NCBI GenBank assembly: GCA_014360395.1 | Contig: JACIXM010000175.1 | Span: 1-5,066, forward strand | Length of the DNA stretch: 5,066 nucleotides | Origin: Actinotalea sp. | GTDB lineage: Bacteria; Actinomycetota; Actinomycetes; Actinomycetales; Cellulomonadaceae | Direction of reading: 5' to 3' | Shown here: positions 1-5,037 of the stretch, in pieces | Layout: each line of letters begins with the position of its first letter | Numbering within the stretch: the stretch's first letter is position 1 | The notes under the pieces: model-generated | The model's database searches: none | Told to the model about the DNA's origin: nothing | Seen by the model: only the letters and a program-made list of their open reading frames with translations | Program-made: the position numbers and the translations under genes

Positions 1-1252
1 CGGTCCCGGCCGGCTCGGGCGTCCGCACCGTCGAGGCGAGCACGACGCTCAGGGCCAGCCCGAACGCGACGAGCAGCAGGGCGCGGCGCGCCCCGACGGC
101 CTCGGCCACGGCGCCGAGCAGCGGCGGCGCGACGATCGAGGAGACGGACGCGAACGCCGACACCACGGCGACCCGGCCGGCGGCGCGCAGTGGCTCGTGG
201 GACACCGCGGCCATGCCGATCGGGACCACGAGGCCGGCCCCGAGCCCCCAGCCGACGACCCCCAGGACGGCGAGCGGCAGGGAGGGCGCCAGCCCGAACA
301 GCAGGAGCCCGACGAAGGCGACGGTGCCGGACGCGGCCAGCACGGCGACGCGCCCGAACCGGGAGATGGCCCACGTCCCGGCGAAGCGGGCCACGGCCAT
401 CGACCCGGTGAAGACCCCGAAGACGACGGCCGCGACGGCCTCGGTCTGCCCGAAGCCGTCGACGACGGCGATCGCGAGCCAGTTGTTCGCCGAACCCTCC
501 GACAGCGCGGCGGTCATGACGATGACCCCGACGAGCAGCGTGCGGCGCTCGCGCCAGGCGCCCAGGGCCGACCGCATGCCGCGCCGCGGGGCCGGGGCCT
601 CGTCGGCCGGGGCGGCCGGGGCCGGCAGGACCGCGGCGGGGATCGCGGCCAGGCGCCACCCGAGCGACAGCGCGGCCATGCCCCCGAACTGGACGAGCAG
701 GGGCACGGCAGCCCACGCGGCCGCGGCACCCAGGAGCGAGCCGGCGAGGGCGCCGACGGAGAAGGCGGCGTGGAACTGCGGCACGACCGTGCGGCCCATC
801 GCCCGCTCGATGACGACGGTCTCGACGTTCATCGGGACGTTGCCGAGCGCGAAGGACGCCGACATGACGAAGACGCCGAGCACGAGCACCGCGACGCTGC
901 CGAGGGTCGGGCCCAGGCCCATGAGGAAGGTCGCGCCGGAGAACATCACCGCCGCGGCGGTGAGGGTCCGCCGGCTGCCGAACCGGGCCACGACCCCGCC
1001 GGCCAGGAGCACGGTGGCGAGCGATCCGAGGGCGCCGAGGAGCAGGACCAGGCCGAGCTGGGCCTCGGTGAGGTCGAGCACGGACCGCACGGTGGGCAGG
1101 CGGGTCAGCCAGCTCGACACCGTCATGCCCAGCAGCAGGTACAGCCCGATGAGCTGGCGGCGGGCGCGCAGGGCGGCCGCCGGGGCGGCGGGACGGTCGG
1201 TGCGGGCGGGCCGGGTGGCGCGGGCGGGCCGGAAGGCGCCGGGGCGGGGCAT
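1..1252 (-). CDS. MFS permease, YbjJ-like, C-terminus cut by window edge
   Basis: Reading the minus strand from the ATG at 1252-1250 gives 417 residues with no stop before the window edge. After a basic, Pro/Ala/Arg-rich N-terminal tail (residues 1-33) there are about twelve hydrophobic segments, near 34-52, 66-89, 98-114, 119-139, 163-183, 186-210, 239-257, 270-292, 302-320, 325-349, 361-382 and 388-408, with a Pro/Ala-rich cytoplasmic loop at 211-238 between the halves. Residues 85-95 (GGVVARFGSRR) are the MFS loop 2-3 motif. The stretch around 141-171 (MNVE, ERAMGR, FHAAFSVGALAG) and SEGSANNW at 251-258 resemble the YbjJ subfamily of inner-membrane permeases, whose substrate is unknown. 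The last helix is complete, so only a short tail is missing. GAGGA lies 3 nt before the ATG, rather close. It is divergent from a LacI-type repressor that probably controls it, which would fit a sugar or related metabolite as substrate; this is inference. The family call is firm, the substrate is not known. Confidence 0.9.
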   Translation of the reverse strand, partial: MPRPGAFRPARATRPARTDRPAAPAAALRARRQLIGLYLLLGMTVSSWLTRLPTVRSVLDLTEAQLGLVLLLGALGSLATVLLAGGVVARFGSRRTLTAAAVMFSGATFLMGLGPTLGSVAVLVLGVFVMSASFALGNVPMNVETVVIERAMGRTVVPQFHAAFSVGALAGSLLGAAAAWAAVPLLVQFGGMAALSLGWRLAAIPAAVLPAPAAPADEAPAPRRGMRSALGAWRERRTLLVGVIVMTAALSEGSANNWLAIAVVDGFGQTEAVAAVVFGVFTGSMAVARFAGTWAISRFGRVAVLAASGTVAFVGLLLFGLAPSLPLAVLGVVGWGLGAGLVVPIGMAAVSHEPLRAAGRVAVVSAFASVSSIVAPPLLGAVAEAVGARRALLLVAFGLALSVVLASTVRTPEPAGT

Positions 1253-1394
1253 GGGTCCTCGGTTCAGGTCGTGGCGGGCGCCGCACTCGTCCCGGGACGC
1301 ACGAAGCCCGCCGGGGGGCGCGCGGGCCTGGTCCGGGCGGGCGACGGTGCTCACAGCGCGTGGGCGCGCGGCGGGGCCGGCGGCGACACGCGGT

Positions 1395-1408
1395 TCGAAA
1401 CGATTCGA
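1395..1408. promoter_or_regulatory. Predicted LacI-family operator
   Basis: TCGAAACGATTCGA is a 14-bp palindrome with one mismatched pair (1400/1403) centred on a CpG at 1401-1402. It is an A/T-rich island in very G+C-rich DNA and has the classical LacI-family operator form (GAAnCGnTTC). It lies 67 bp before the lacI-type start codon and 142 bp before the permease start, next to where the repressor gene's -35 region should be. Binding by the adjacent regulator is inferred from position and shape. Confidence 0.65.
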
Positions 1409-1430
1409 TGCGGTGTGACGAGTGTCCCGC

Positions 1431-1436
1431 TACGCT
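1431..1436 (+). promoter_or_regulatory. Possible -10 box of the lacI-type gene
   Basis: TACGCT fits the actinobacterial TAnnnT pattern and lies 39 bp before the ATG at 1476. The corresponding -35 region (about 1408-1413) touches the right end of the predicted operator, so a bound repressor would block it. The -35 itself is not a good match, hence low confidence. Confidence 0.3.
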
Positions 1437-1461
1437 GGCGGATCGTCAACCGCGATCGGCC

Positions 1462-1467
1462 GAGGGG
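1462..1467 (+). promoter_or_regulatory. Ribosome binding site fixing the lacI-type start
   Basis: GAGGGG lies 8 nt before the ATG at 1476. The alternative in-frame GTG at 1422 has no comparable purine-rich site and would add 18 residues ahead of the conserved helix-turn-helix, so 1476 is preferred. Confidence 0.7.
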
Positions 1468-1475
1468 CTGGTGAG

Positions 1476-2540
1476 ATGCCGCACAGCCGACCCACGCTGG
1501 CCGACGTCGCCTCGGCGGCCGGCGTGTCCGTGTCCACGGCGTCCCTCGCGTTCTCCGGCTCCGGCCCGATCGCGGAGGACACGCGCCGCCGCGTGCTCGC
1601 CGCCGCCGAGCAGCTCGGGTACAGCGGCCCCAACCCGCTCGGCCGGTCGCTGCGCAGCGGTCGGTCCGGGATCGCGGGGGTCATCATCGGGGACCAGCTG
1701 CGCCGCAGCTTCCGCGACCCGGTCGCCATCCAGGTCCTGGACGGGCTGACCGGCGCGCTGGGCCAGCTCGGCCTCGGCGTCCTGCTCATCCCGGCGATGC
1801 CCGACCCCGACCGGCCCAGCGCGGTCGACCCCCTCGTCGAGAGCGCCGTCATGGACGCCGCCGTCCTCATCTGGGGCTTCCGGACCGACGACCCTGTCCT
1901 GGCCGCCCTGCGCCGCCGCGGCGTGCCGGTGGTCGTGGGCGAGGGACCGTCGACGACGACGGCGCCCGTGGTCGCCATCGACGACCGGGGCGGCAGCGCG
2001 GAGCTCGGCCGGCACCTGCTCGCCCTCGGCCACGAGCGGATCGCCGTCGTCAGCCTGCCGTTCGACGCGGCGCGCCGCTGCGGGCCGGTCGACGCGGCGC
2101 GACGGGCCCAGGTGGACTGGGCGCCGACCCGGCACCGGCTCGAGGGGCTGGAGTCAGCGGGCATCCGGCCGACGGTGGTCATGGAGGCCGAGGCCTCCCT
2201 CGTGGAGTGCGGGCGCGAGGCGGGCCTGCGCGTCCTGGAGGCCGAGGACCGGCCGACCGCCGTCGTCGCCCAGTCCGACCTGCTGGCCGCCGGCGTCCTG
2301 CTCGCCGCCCGGGAGCTGGGCCTGCGCGTGCCCGAGGACGTCTCGGTGGCCGGGTTCGACGGCCTGGACCTGCCCTGGCTCGCTCCCGACGTCCTCACCA
2401 CCGTCGCCCAGCCGCTGCAGGCCAAGGGCGAGGCCATGGGCCGGATGGTCGGTCGCCTGCTCGCCGGGGAGGAGCCGGACAGCGTCGTGCTCGACGTCGA
2501 GCTGCGTCCCGGGACGACGACGGGCCCGCCGCCGGCCTGA
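1476..2540 (+). CDS. LacI-family transcriptional repressor
   Basis: A 354-residue protein, the usual LacI-family length. The N-terminal helix-turn-helix spans residues 7-26 (TLADVASAAGVSVSTASLAF), followed by helix 3 (RRRVLAAAEQLGY, 37-49) and the hinge helix (NPLGRSLRSG, 53-62), whose Leu59 should wedge into the central CpG of the operator. The periplasmic-binding-protein-like effector domain follows from about residue 65, with the family landmarks VAIDDRGG (167-173), LGHERIAVVS (184-193), AQSDLLAAG (265-273), VPEDVSVAGFDG (285-296) and TTVAQP (308-313). In the recognition helix the residues equivalent to E. coli LacI Tyr17, Gln18 and Arg22 are Val, Ser and Leu, so its operator preference differs from lacO. 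It is divergent from an MFS permease and convergent with hadB (52-bp gap, no obvious terminator). It probably represses itself and perhaps the permease through the palindrome at 1395-1408. The effector is unknown, presumably a sugar or sugar-like compound. Confidence 0.93.
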   Translation: MPHSRPTLADVASAAGVSVSTASLAFSGSGPIAEDTRRRVLAAAEQLGYSGPNPLGRSLRSGRSGIAGVIIGDQLRRSFRDPVAIQVLDGLTGALGQLGLGVLLIPAMPDPDRPSAVDPLVESAVMDAAVLIWGFRTDDPVLAALRRRGVPVVVGEGPSTTTAPVVAIDDRGGSAELGRHLLALGHERIAVVSLPFDAARRCGPVDAARRAQVDWAPTRHRLEGLESAGIRPTVVMEAEASLVECGREAGLRVLEAEDRPTAVVAQSDLLAAGVLLAARELGLRVPEDVSVAGFDGLDLPWLAPDVLTTVAQPLQAKGEAMGRMVGRLLAGEEPDSVVLDVELRPGTTTGPPPA

Positions 2541-2592
2541 GCCGCGCCGGAAGGCCGGTCGACCCGGGTGACGCGTGCGGTCGGAGCGCGCG

Positions 2593-3021
2593 TCAGAGGC
2601 GGACGGTCGCCTGGGCCTTGCCCAGCACGCGGGCGCCCTCGAAGGTCACGGTGAGGTCGACGCGGACCGTCCCCGCCTCCGGGTCGACGGCGCCGACGAC
2701 GCCCGTGACCTCCAGCACCGCGACGCCCGGGTCCGGCACGGGCACGGGGCGGGTGAAGCGGGTCGCGTACTCCACGACGGCGCCGGGGTCCCCCGCCCAG
2801 TCCGCGACGAGGTTCACCGCCGTTCCCATGGTGAACATCCCGTGCGCGATGACGCCGGGCAGGCCGACCTCGGTCGCGAAGCGCTCGTTCCAGTGGATCG
2901 GGTTGAGGTCACCGCTGGCGCCGGCGTACCGGACGAGCGTGCGGCGGTCGACCTCGACCGTGCGCGTGCCGATGGTGTCGCCCACGGCGAGCGTGGCCAG
3001 GTCCGGCCGTGCGGCGCTCAT
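2593..3021 (-). CDS. hadB: MaoC-like (3R)-hydroxyacyl-ACP dehydratase subunit, HadB type
   Basis: A 142-residue single hot-dog-fold protein, the same length as mycobacterial HadB. Residues 32-45 (YAGASGDLNPIHWN) form the hydratase-2 motif with the catalytic Asp38 and His43, followed by VIAHGMFTMG at 57-66, which lines the active site. These match Asp36 and His41 of M. tuberculosis HadB as I recall them. The family dehydrates (3R)-hydroxyacyl-ACP to trans-2-enoyl-ACP in the type II fatty-acid synthase cycle, in the cytoplasm, with HadB as the catalytic half of a heterodimer with HadA. The start codon overlaps the hadA stop (ATGA at 3021-3018), implying translational coupling and equal output; a GGGGGGAGG site lies about 5 nt before it inside hadA. 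Synteny with rpmG and hadA supports this over a generic MaoC enoyl-CoA hydratase. The acyl-chain length used is not readable from sequence. Confidence 0.93.
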   Translation of the reverse strand: MSAARPDLATLAVGDTIGTRTVEVDRRTLVRYAGASGDLNPIHWNERFATEVGLPGVIAHGMFTMGTAVNLVADWAGDPGAVVEYATRFTRPVPVPDPGVAVLEVTGVVGAVDPEAGTVRVDLTVTFEGARVLGKAQATVRL

Positions 3022-3467
3022 GAGCCCTCCCCCCGGACGGCGAGCGTCGAGACGACGGTGGCCACGGGGGCGCCGTCGGCGTCGGCGATCTCGCAGCGCG
3101 TGGTGACCATGGCCAGGCCCGCGCGCTCGGTGATGGCGTCCACGTGCAGCGTGGTCACGAGATCGTCGCCGGCGTGGATGGGCCGGTGGTGGACGAAGCG
3201 CTCGTCGGCGTGGACGACCCGGGAGAAGTCGATGCCCGCCTCGGGGTCCTGCACGAGCTGGGCCTCCGCGGCCTGCGCGATGACGACGGCGTAGGTCGGC
3301 GGGGCGACGACGTCCGGGTGCCCGAGGGCCCGGGCCGCCTCGACGTCGTGGTGGGCGACGTGGTCCGCCAGGACCGCCGTGGCGAAGGCCCGCACGTGCT
3401 CGCGCCCCACCTGGTACGGCGCGGTGGGGGCATAGGAACGACCCGCGTAGGCGGTGTTCACAGCCAT
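3018..3467 (-). CDS. hadA: FAS1-like dehydratase domain subunit, HadA type
   Basis: A 149-residue hot-dog-fold protein of the N-terminal MaoC-like (FAS1-like dehydratase) type. Visible family features are the opening YAGRSYAP (7-14), YQVGREHVRAFATAV (18-32), VVAPPTYAVVIAQ (53-65), HADERFVHHRPIHAGDDL (86-103) and the closing strand VVSTLAVRG (138-146). It lacks the catalytic Asp-His motif of HadB, as expected for the acyl-chain-binding partner in a HadA-HadB heterodimer. It starts 34 bp after rpmG with GAGGA 10 nt before the ATG, and overlaps hadB by 4 bp. The position aligning with Cys61 of M. tuberculosis HadA, the residue modified by activated thiacetazone, appears to be Val61 here (alignment from memory). 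Likely transcribed with rpmG and hadB. Confidence 0.9.
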   Translation of the reverse strand: MAVNTAYAGRSYAPTAPYQVGREHVRAFATAVLADHVAHHDVEAARALGHPDVVAPPTYAVVIAQAAEAQLVQDPEAGIDFSRVVHADERFVHHRPIHAGDDLVTTLHVDAITERAGLAMVTTRCEIADADGAPVATVVSTLAVRGEGS

Positions 3468-3501
3468 GCGCGGGTCGTCCTCAGCCTGATGAGCCGCTGG
3501 G

Positions 3502-3672
3502 TCAGCGGGTCTCGCGGTGCAGCGTGTGACGGCCGTCCCGCGGGCAGAACTTCTTCATCTCCAGGCGGTCCGGGTCGTTGCGCCGGTTCTTCTTGGTGAT
3601 GTAGTTCCGCTCCTTGCACTCGGTGCACGCGAGCGTGATCTTCGGACGGACGTCCTGCGACTTGCTGGCCAC
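3502..3672 (-). CDS. rpmG: 50S ribosomal protein L33
   Basis: A 56-residue basic protein starting at a GTG (3672-3670). The core [20 protein letters not shown] (11-30) and the ending HTLHRETR (49-56) are diagnostic of L33, a small zinc-ribbon protein of the large ribosomal subunit. Cys16 and Cys19 form the first CxxC, but the second pair reads CPRD, so Cys43 is kept and the fourth ligand position is Asp46. AGGTGG (3685-3680) lies 7 nt before the GTG and supports this start; the length is normal. It lies between tRNA-Met and hadA, as rpmG2 does in mycobacteria, and probably heads the rpmG-hadA-hadB transcript or is read through from the tRNAs. Confidence 0.95.
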   Translation of the reverse strand: MASKSQDVRPKITLACTECKERNYITKKNRRNDPDRLEMKKFCPRDGRHTLHRETR

Positions 3673-3679
3673 GGTCTTG

Positions 3680-3685
3680 CCACCT
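3680..3685 (-). promoter_or_regulatory. Ribosome binding site for rpmG GTG start
   Basis: AGGTGG on the minus strand, 7 nt before the GTG at 3672. It decides the non-ATG start. Directly upstream, 3689-3707 can form a 6-bp stem (GCGCCG/CGGCGC) with a 7-nt loop in the leader; whether this matters for regulation is unknown. Confidence 0.55.
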
Positions 3686-3758
3686 CTCGCGCCGGCTGCT
3701 GCGGCGCCTCTGTCGTCGTGCGCGAGCCGGTGATCGGCGCACGCTGCTGCTTCAGGAG

Positions 3759-3835
3759 TGGTAGCGGGGGCGGGGATCGAACCCGCGACCTCACGATTAT
3801 GAGTCGTGCGCTCTGACCTACTGAGCTACCCCGCC
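3759..3835 (-). tRNA. metT: tRNA-Met (anticodon CAT, elongator type)
   Basis: A 77-nt cloverleaf including an encoded CCA. Acceptor GGCGGGG pairs with CCCCGCT (G-T at the end pair), the D-arm begins TAGCTCAG, the anticodon CAT is at 3801-3799 inside stem ACGAC/GTCGT-like pairing flanked by CT and AA, and the T arm is GCGGG-TTCGATC-CCCGC. The discriminator base is A (3762) followed by CCA (3761-3759). The paired first acceptor position and the lack of three consecutive G-C pairs typical of initiators in the anticodon stem point to the elongator tRNA. Reading CAT could in principle be a tRNA-Ile2 with modified C34, but the close match to actinobacterial metT and its position beside thrT and rpmG favour Met. 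Confidence 0.95.
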
Positions 3836-3853
3836 GCTTGGGGTCCTGCCTGT

Positions 3854-3892
3854 GGTGGGCCCTGCCGGTCGGCGGAGCCTGCAGGCCCCACC
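3854..3892. repeat. Inverted repeat (hairpin) near tRNA-Met 5' side
   Basis: GGTGGGCCCTGC (3854-3865) and GCAGGCCCCACC (3881-3892) are 12-bp arms with one mismatch around a 15-nt loop. It lies in the 116-bp tRNA-Thr/tRNA-Met spacer, 18 bp upstream of mature tRNA-Met. No T-tract follows on either strand, so it is more likely a processing or pausing structure than a simple terminator; function is not shown. Confidence 0.6.
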
Positions 3893-3902
3893 TCTCGGAG
3901 CA

Positions 3903-3940
3903 CGGGGCCGCCGGACGGTGTGATCCGTCAGGCGGCCCCG
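3903..3940. repeat. Strong inverted repeat (hairpin) after tRNA-Thr
   Basis: A 16-bp stem with a single mismatch (3913/3930) and the 6-nt loop 3919-3924: arms 3903-3918 and 3925-3940. It starts 11 nt beyond the tRNA-Thr 3' end on the transcribed strand. Its strength is what an intrinsic terminator would need, but there is no T-run after it (next bases lead into the second hairpin at 3892-3854). Together the two hairpins may cause partial termination, or protect and guide 3'-end trimming of tRNA-Thr. Confidence 0.7.
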
Positions 3941-3951
3941 GGCACCACCAG

Positions 3952-4024
3952 AGCCCCGAAAGGGAATCGAACCCTTGACCTTCTCCTTACCATGGAGACG
4001 CTCTGCCGACTGAGCTATCGGGGC
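3952..4024 (-). tRNA. thrT: tRNA-Thr (anticodon GGT)
   Basis: A 73-nt cloverleaf. Acceptor GCCCCGA pairs fully with TCGGGGC, the D-arm begins TAGCTCAG, the anticodon stem TCTCC/GGAGA encloses ATGGTAA with anticodon GGT at 3991-3989, and the T arm is AAGGG-TTCGATT-CCCTT with perfect pairing. The discriminator is T (3952). The following bases are CTG rather than CCA, so the CCA end must be added after transcription, unlike the neighbouring tRNA-Met. It is first in the leftward tRNA-rpmG-had cluster and has its own recognisable promoter just upstream. Confidence 0.97.
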
Positions 4025-4034
4025 AGCGCGTGCC

Positions 4035-4064
4035 AGGGTACACGGGCCCGGGCGGTGCTGCGAA
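4035..4064 (-). promoter_or_regulatory. Promoter of the tRNA-Thr gene
   Basis: On the minus strand TTCGCA (4064-4059) and TACCCT (4040-4035) are spaced by 18 bp and fit an actinobacterial housekeeping sigma-70-type promoter. Transcription should begin near 4028, only about four bases before the mature tRNA 5' end, giving a very short leader. It lies beyond the SDR gene's terminator-like hairpin, so the tRNA cluster is likely an independent unit. Confidence 0.55.
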
Positions 4065-4079
4065 ATCCCCGTGACCCCG

Positions 4080-4114
4080 GGGCGCGGGAGGGCCGCCGAG
4101 CGGCTCCCGCGCCC
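4080..4114 (-). terminator. Hairpin terminator after the SDR gene
   Basis: Perfect 11-bp inverted repeat, GGGCGCGGGAG against CTCCCGCGCCC (4080-4090 and 4104-4114), with a 13-nt loop that can fold further. The stem begins 13 nt past the SDR stop codon. No T-tract follows, as is common for actinobacterial hairpin terminators, so the call rests on stem strength and position. Confidence 0.6.
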
Positions 4115-4127
4115 GCCCGAGGGCCCC

Positions 4128-4889
4128 TCAACGCGCAGCCGGCAGCGTCCCCAGGACCATCCCGCCGTCGACCGCGAGCTCCGCGCCCGTGATGAACGAC
4201 GCCTCGTCGCTGGCGAGGAACGCCACGGCCGCCGCGATCTCCTCGGGCTCGCCGATGCGCGGGATCGCGTAGCCGGCGAACATCGCGTCGTCGGCGCCGC
4301 TGGCCATCGCGGTCCGGACCCCGCCCGGGTGGATCGAGTTGACACGGATGCCGTCGCGCCCGAGGTCCAGCGCCGCGGCCTTGGTCAGCCCGCGCAGGCC
4401 CCACTTGGAGGTGGCGTAGCCCGCGAGGGAGGGCATGCCGATCAGGCCCGCCGCCGAGGAGATGTTGACGATCGAGCCGCCGCCGGCCTCGCGCAGGTAC
4501 GGGACCACCGCCTGGATGCCGAGGAACGGGCCGATCAGGTTGACGTCGAGCATCCGGCGCACGTCCGCCTCCGAGGCGGCGTCGACGGCGCCGTAGGCGA
4601 GCACGCCGGCGTTGTTCACGAGCACGCCGATCGAGCCGAAGGTCTCGTAGGCCGTCTCCACCGCCTCGCCCCAGGACTCCGCGGACGCCACGTCCAGCGG
4701 CACGAAGAGCGCCTTCGCGCCGAGGGTGTGCGCGACGGCCTTGCCCTCCGCCTCCAGCACGTCCGTCACGAGCACCGTGGCGCCCTCGGCGACGAGCCGG
4801 CGTGCGATCGCCTCGCCCATGCCGCGCGCGGCCCCCGTGACGACGGCGACCTTGCCGTCCAGCCTGCCGTCGAGCGTCATGCTGCCCAT
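4128..4889 (-). CDS. SDR-family NAD-dependent oxidoreductase, hydroxysteroid-dehydrogenase-like
   Basis: A 253-residue classical short-chain dehydrogenase/reductase. Landmarks: Rossmann glycine motif TGAARGMG (18-25), Asp43 at the end of strand 2 (favours NAD(H) over NADP(H)), LDV (65-67), NNAG (92-95), and the catalytic tetrad Asn117, Ser145, Tyr158, Lys162 within NISSAAG and YATSK, then HPGGVRTAM (187-195) and the C-terminal ITGAELAVDGG (233-243). The overall pattern, including SSAAGL and SKWGLRGLTK, strongly recalls Streptomyces 3-alpha/20-beta-hydroxysteroid dehydrogenase, but SDR substrates cannot be read from sequence; glucose-dehydrogenase-like or other alcohol substrates are possible. 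The start at 4889 is chosen for its GGAGG 6 nt upstream; an upstream in-frame start would add about 49 arginine-rich residues of no known domain. It stands alone upstream of the tRNA cluster and ends before a hairpin terminator. Confidence 0.93.
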   Translation of the reverse strand: MGSMTLDGRLDGKVAVVTGAARGMGEAIARRLVAEGATVLVTDVLEAEGKAVAHTLGAKALFVPLDVASAESWGEAVETAYETFGSIGVLVNNAGVLAYGAVDAASEADVRRMLDVNLIGPFLGIQAVVPYLREAGGGSIVNISSAAGLIGMPSLAGYATSKWGLRGLTKAAALDLGRDGIRVNSIHPGGVRTAMASGADDAMFAGYAIPRIGEPEEIAAAVAFLASDEASFITGAELAVDGGMVLGTLPAAR

Positions 4890-4895
4890 GGCGCA

Positions 4896-4900
4896 CCTCC
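4896..4900 (-). promoter_or_regulatory. Ribosome binding site fixing the SDR start
   Basis: GGAGG (within GGGGAGG) on the minus strand, 6 nt before the ATG at 4889. It selects this ATG over the second Met three codons downstream and over any upstream extension of the frame. Confidence 0.75.
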
Positions 4901-5037
4901 CCTGCCGGCGCCGTCGCCGGCCTCGAGGCCGCGGCGTCGTCGTCGGACCGGTGCCCGACCGCGCGGCCGCCCGTGCCTCCACGTTGGGCCGTCGAGGGCC
5001 CGCACGACAGGGCCGAACGTCCGCCCCCTGACGCACG

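Noticed and set aside
197..1474. Long plus-strand open frames (197-1474 and 213-1418) opposite the permease
   Set aside because: Their translations are low-complexity Gly/Asp/Arg/Pro/Ala-rich with no domain, as expected opposite a G+C-rich gene; the minus frame gives a clear 12-helix transporter.
1422..1475. Earlier GTG start for the lacI-type gene
   Set aside because: It adds 18 unconserved residues and lacks a Shine-Dalgarno site, while ATG 1476 has GAGGGG at good spacing.
1430..2437. Long minus-strand frames opposite the lacI-type gene
   Set aside because: Ser/Arg/Pro-rich translation with no recognisable motif; the plus strand encodes a full LacI-family protein.
2541..2592. Bidirectional terminator between lacI-type gene and hadB
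   Set aside because: Only short self-complementary pieces (such as ACCCGGGT and CCGG-AAGG-CCGG) are present; no stem long enough to call.
4918..4931. Perfect 14-bp palindrome CGGCCTCGAGGCCG upstream of the SDR start
   Set aside because: All but a few bases are G/C, and palindromes of this size are expected about once by chance in a G+C-rich window of this length; no other support for an operator.
4890..5036. N-terminal extension of the SDR frame
   Set aside because: The added stretch is arginine-rich and low complexity, and the strong GGAGG site at 4900-4896 marks the ATG at 4889.
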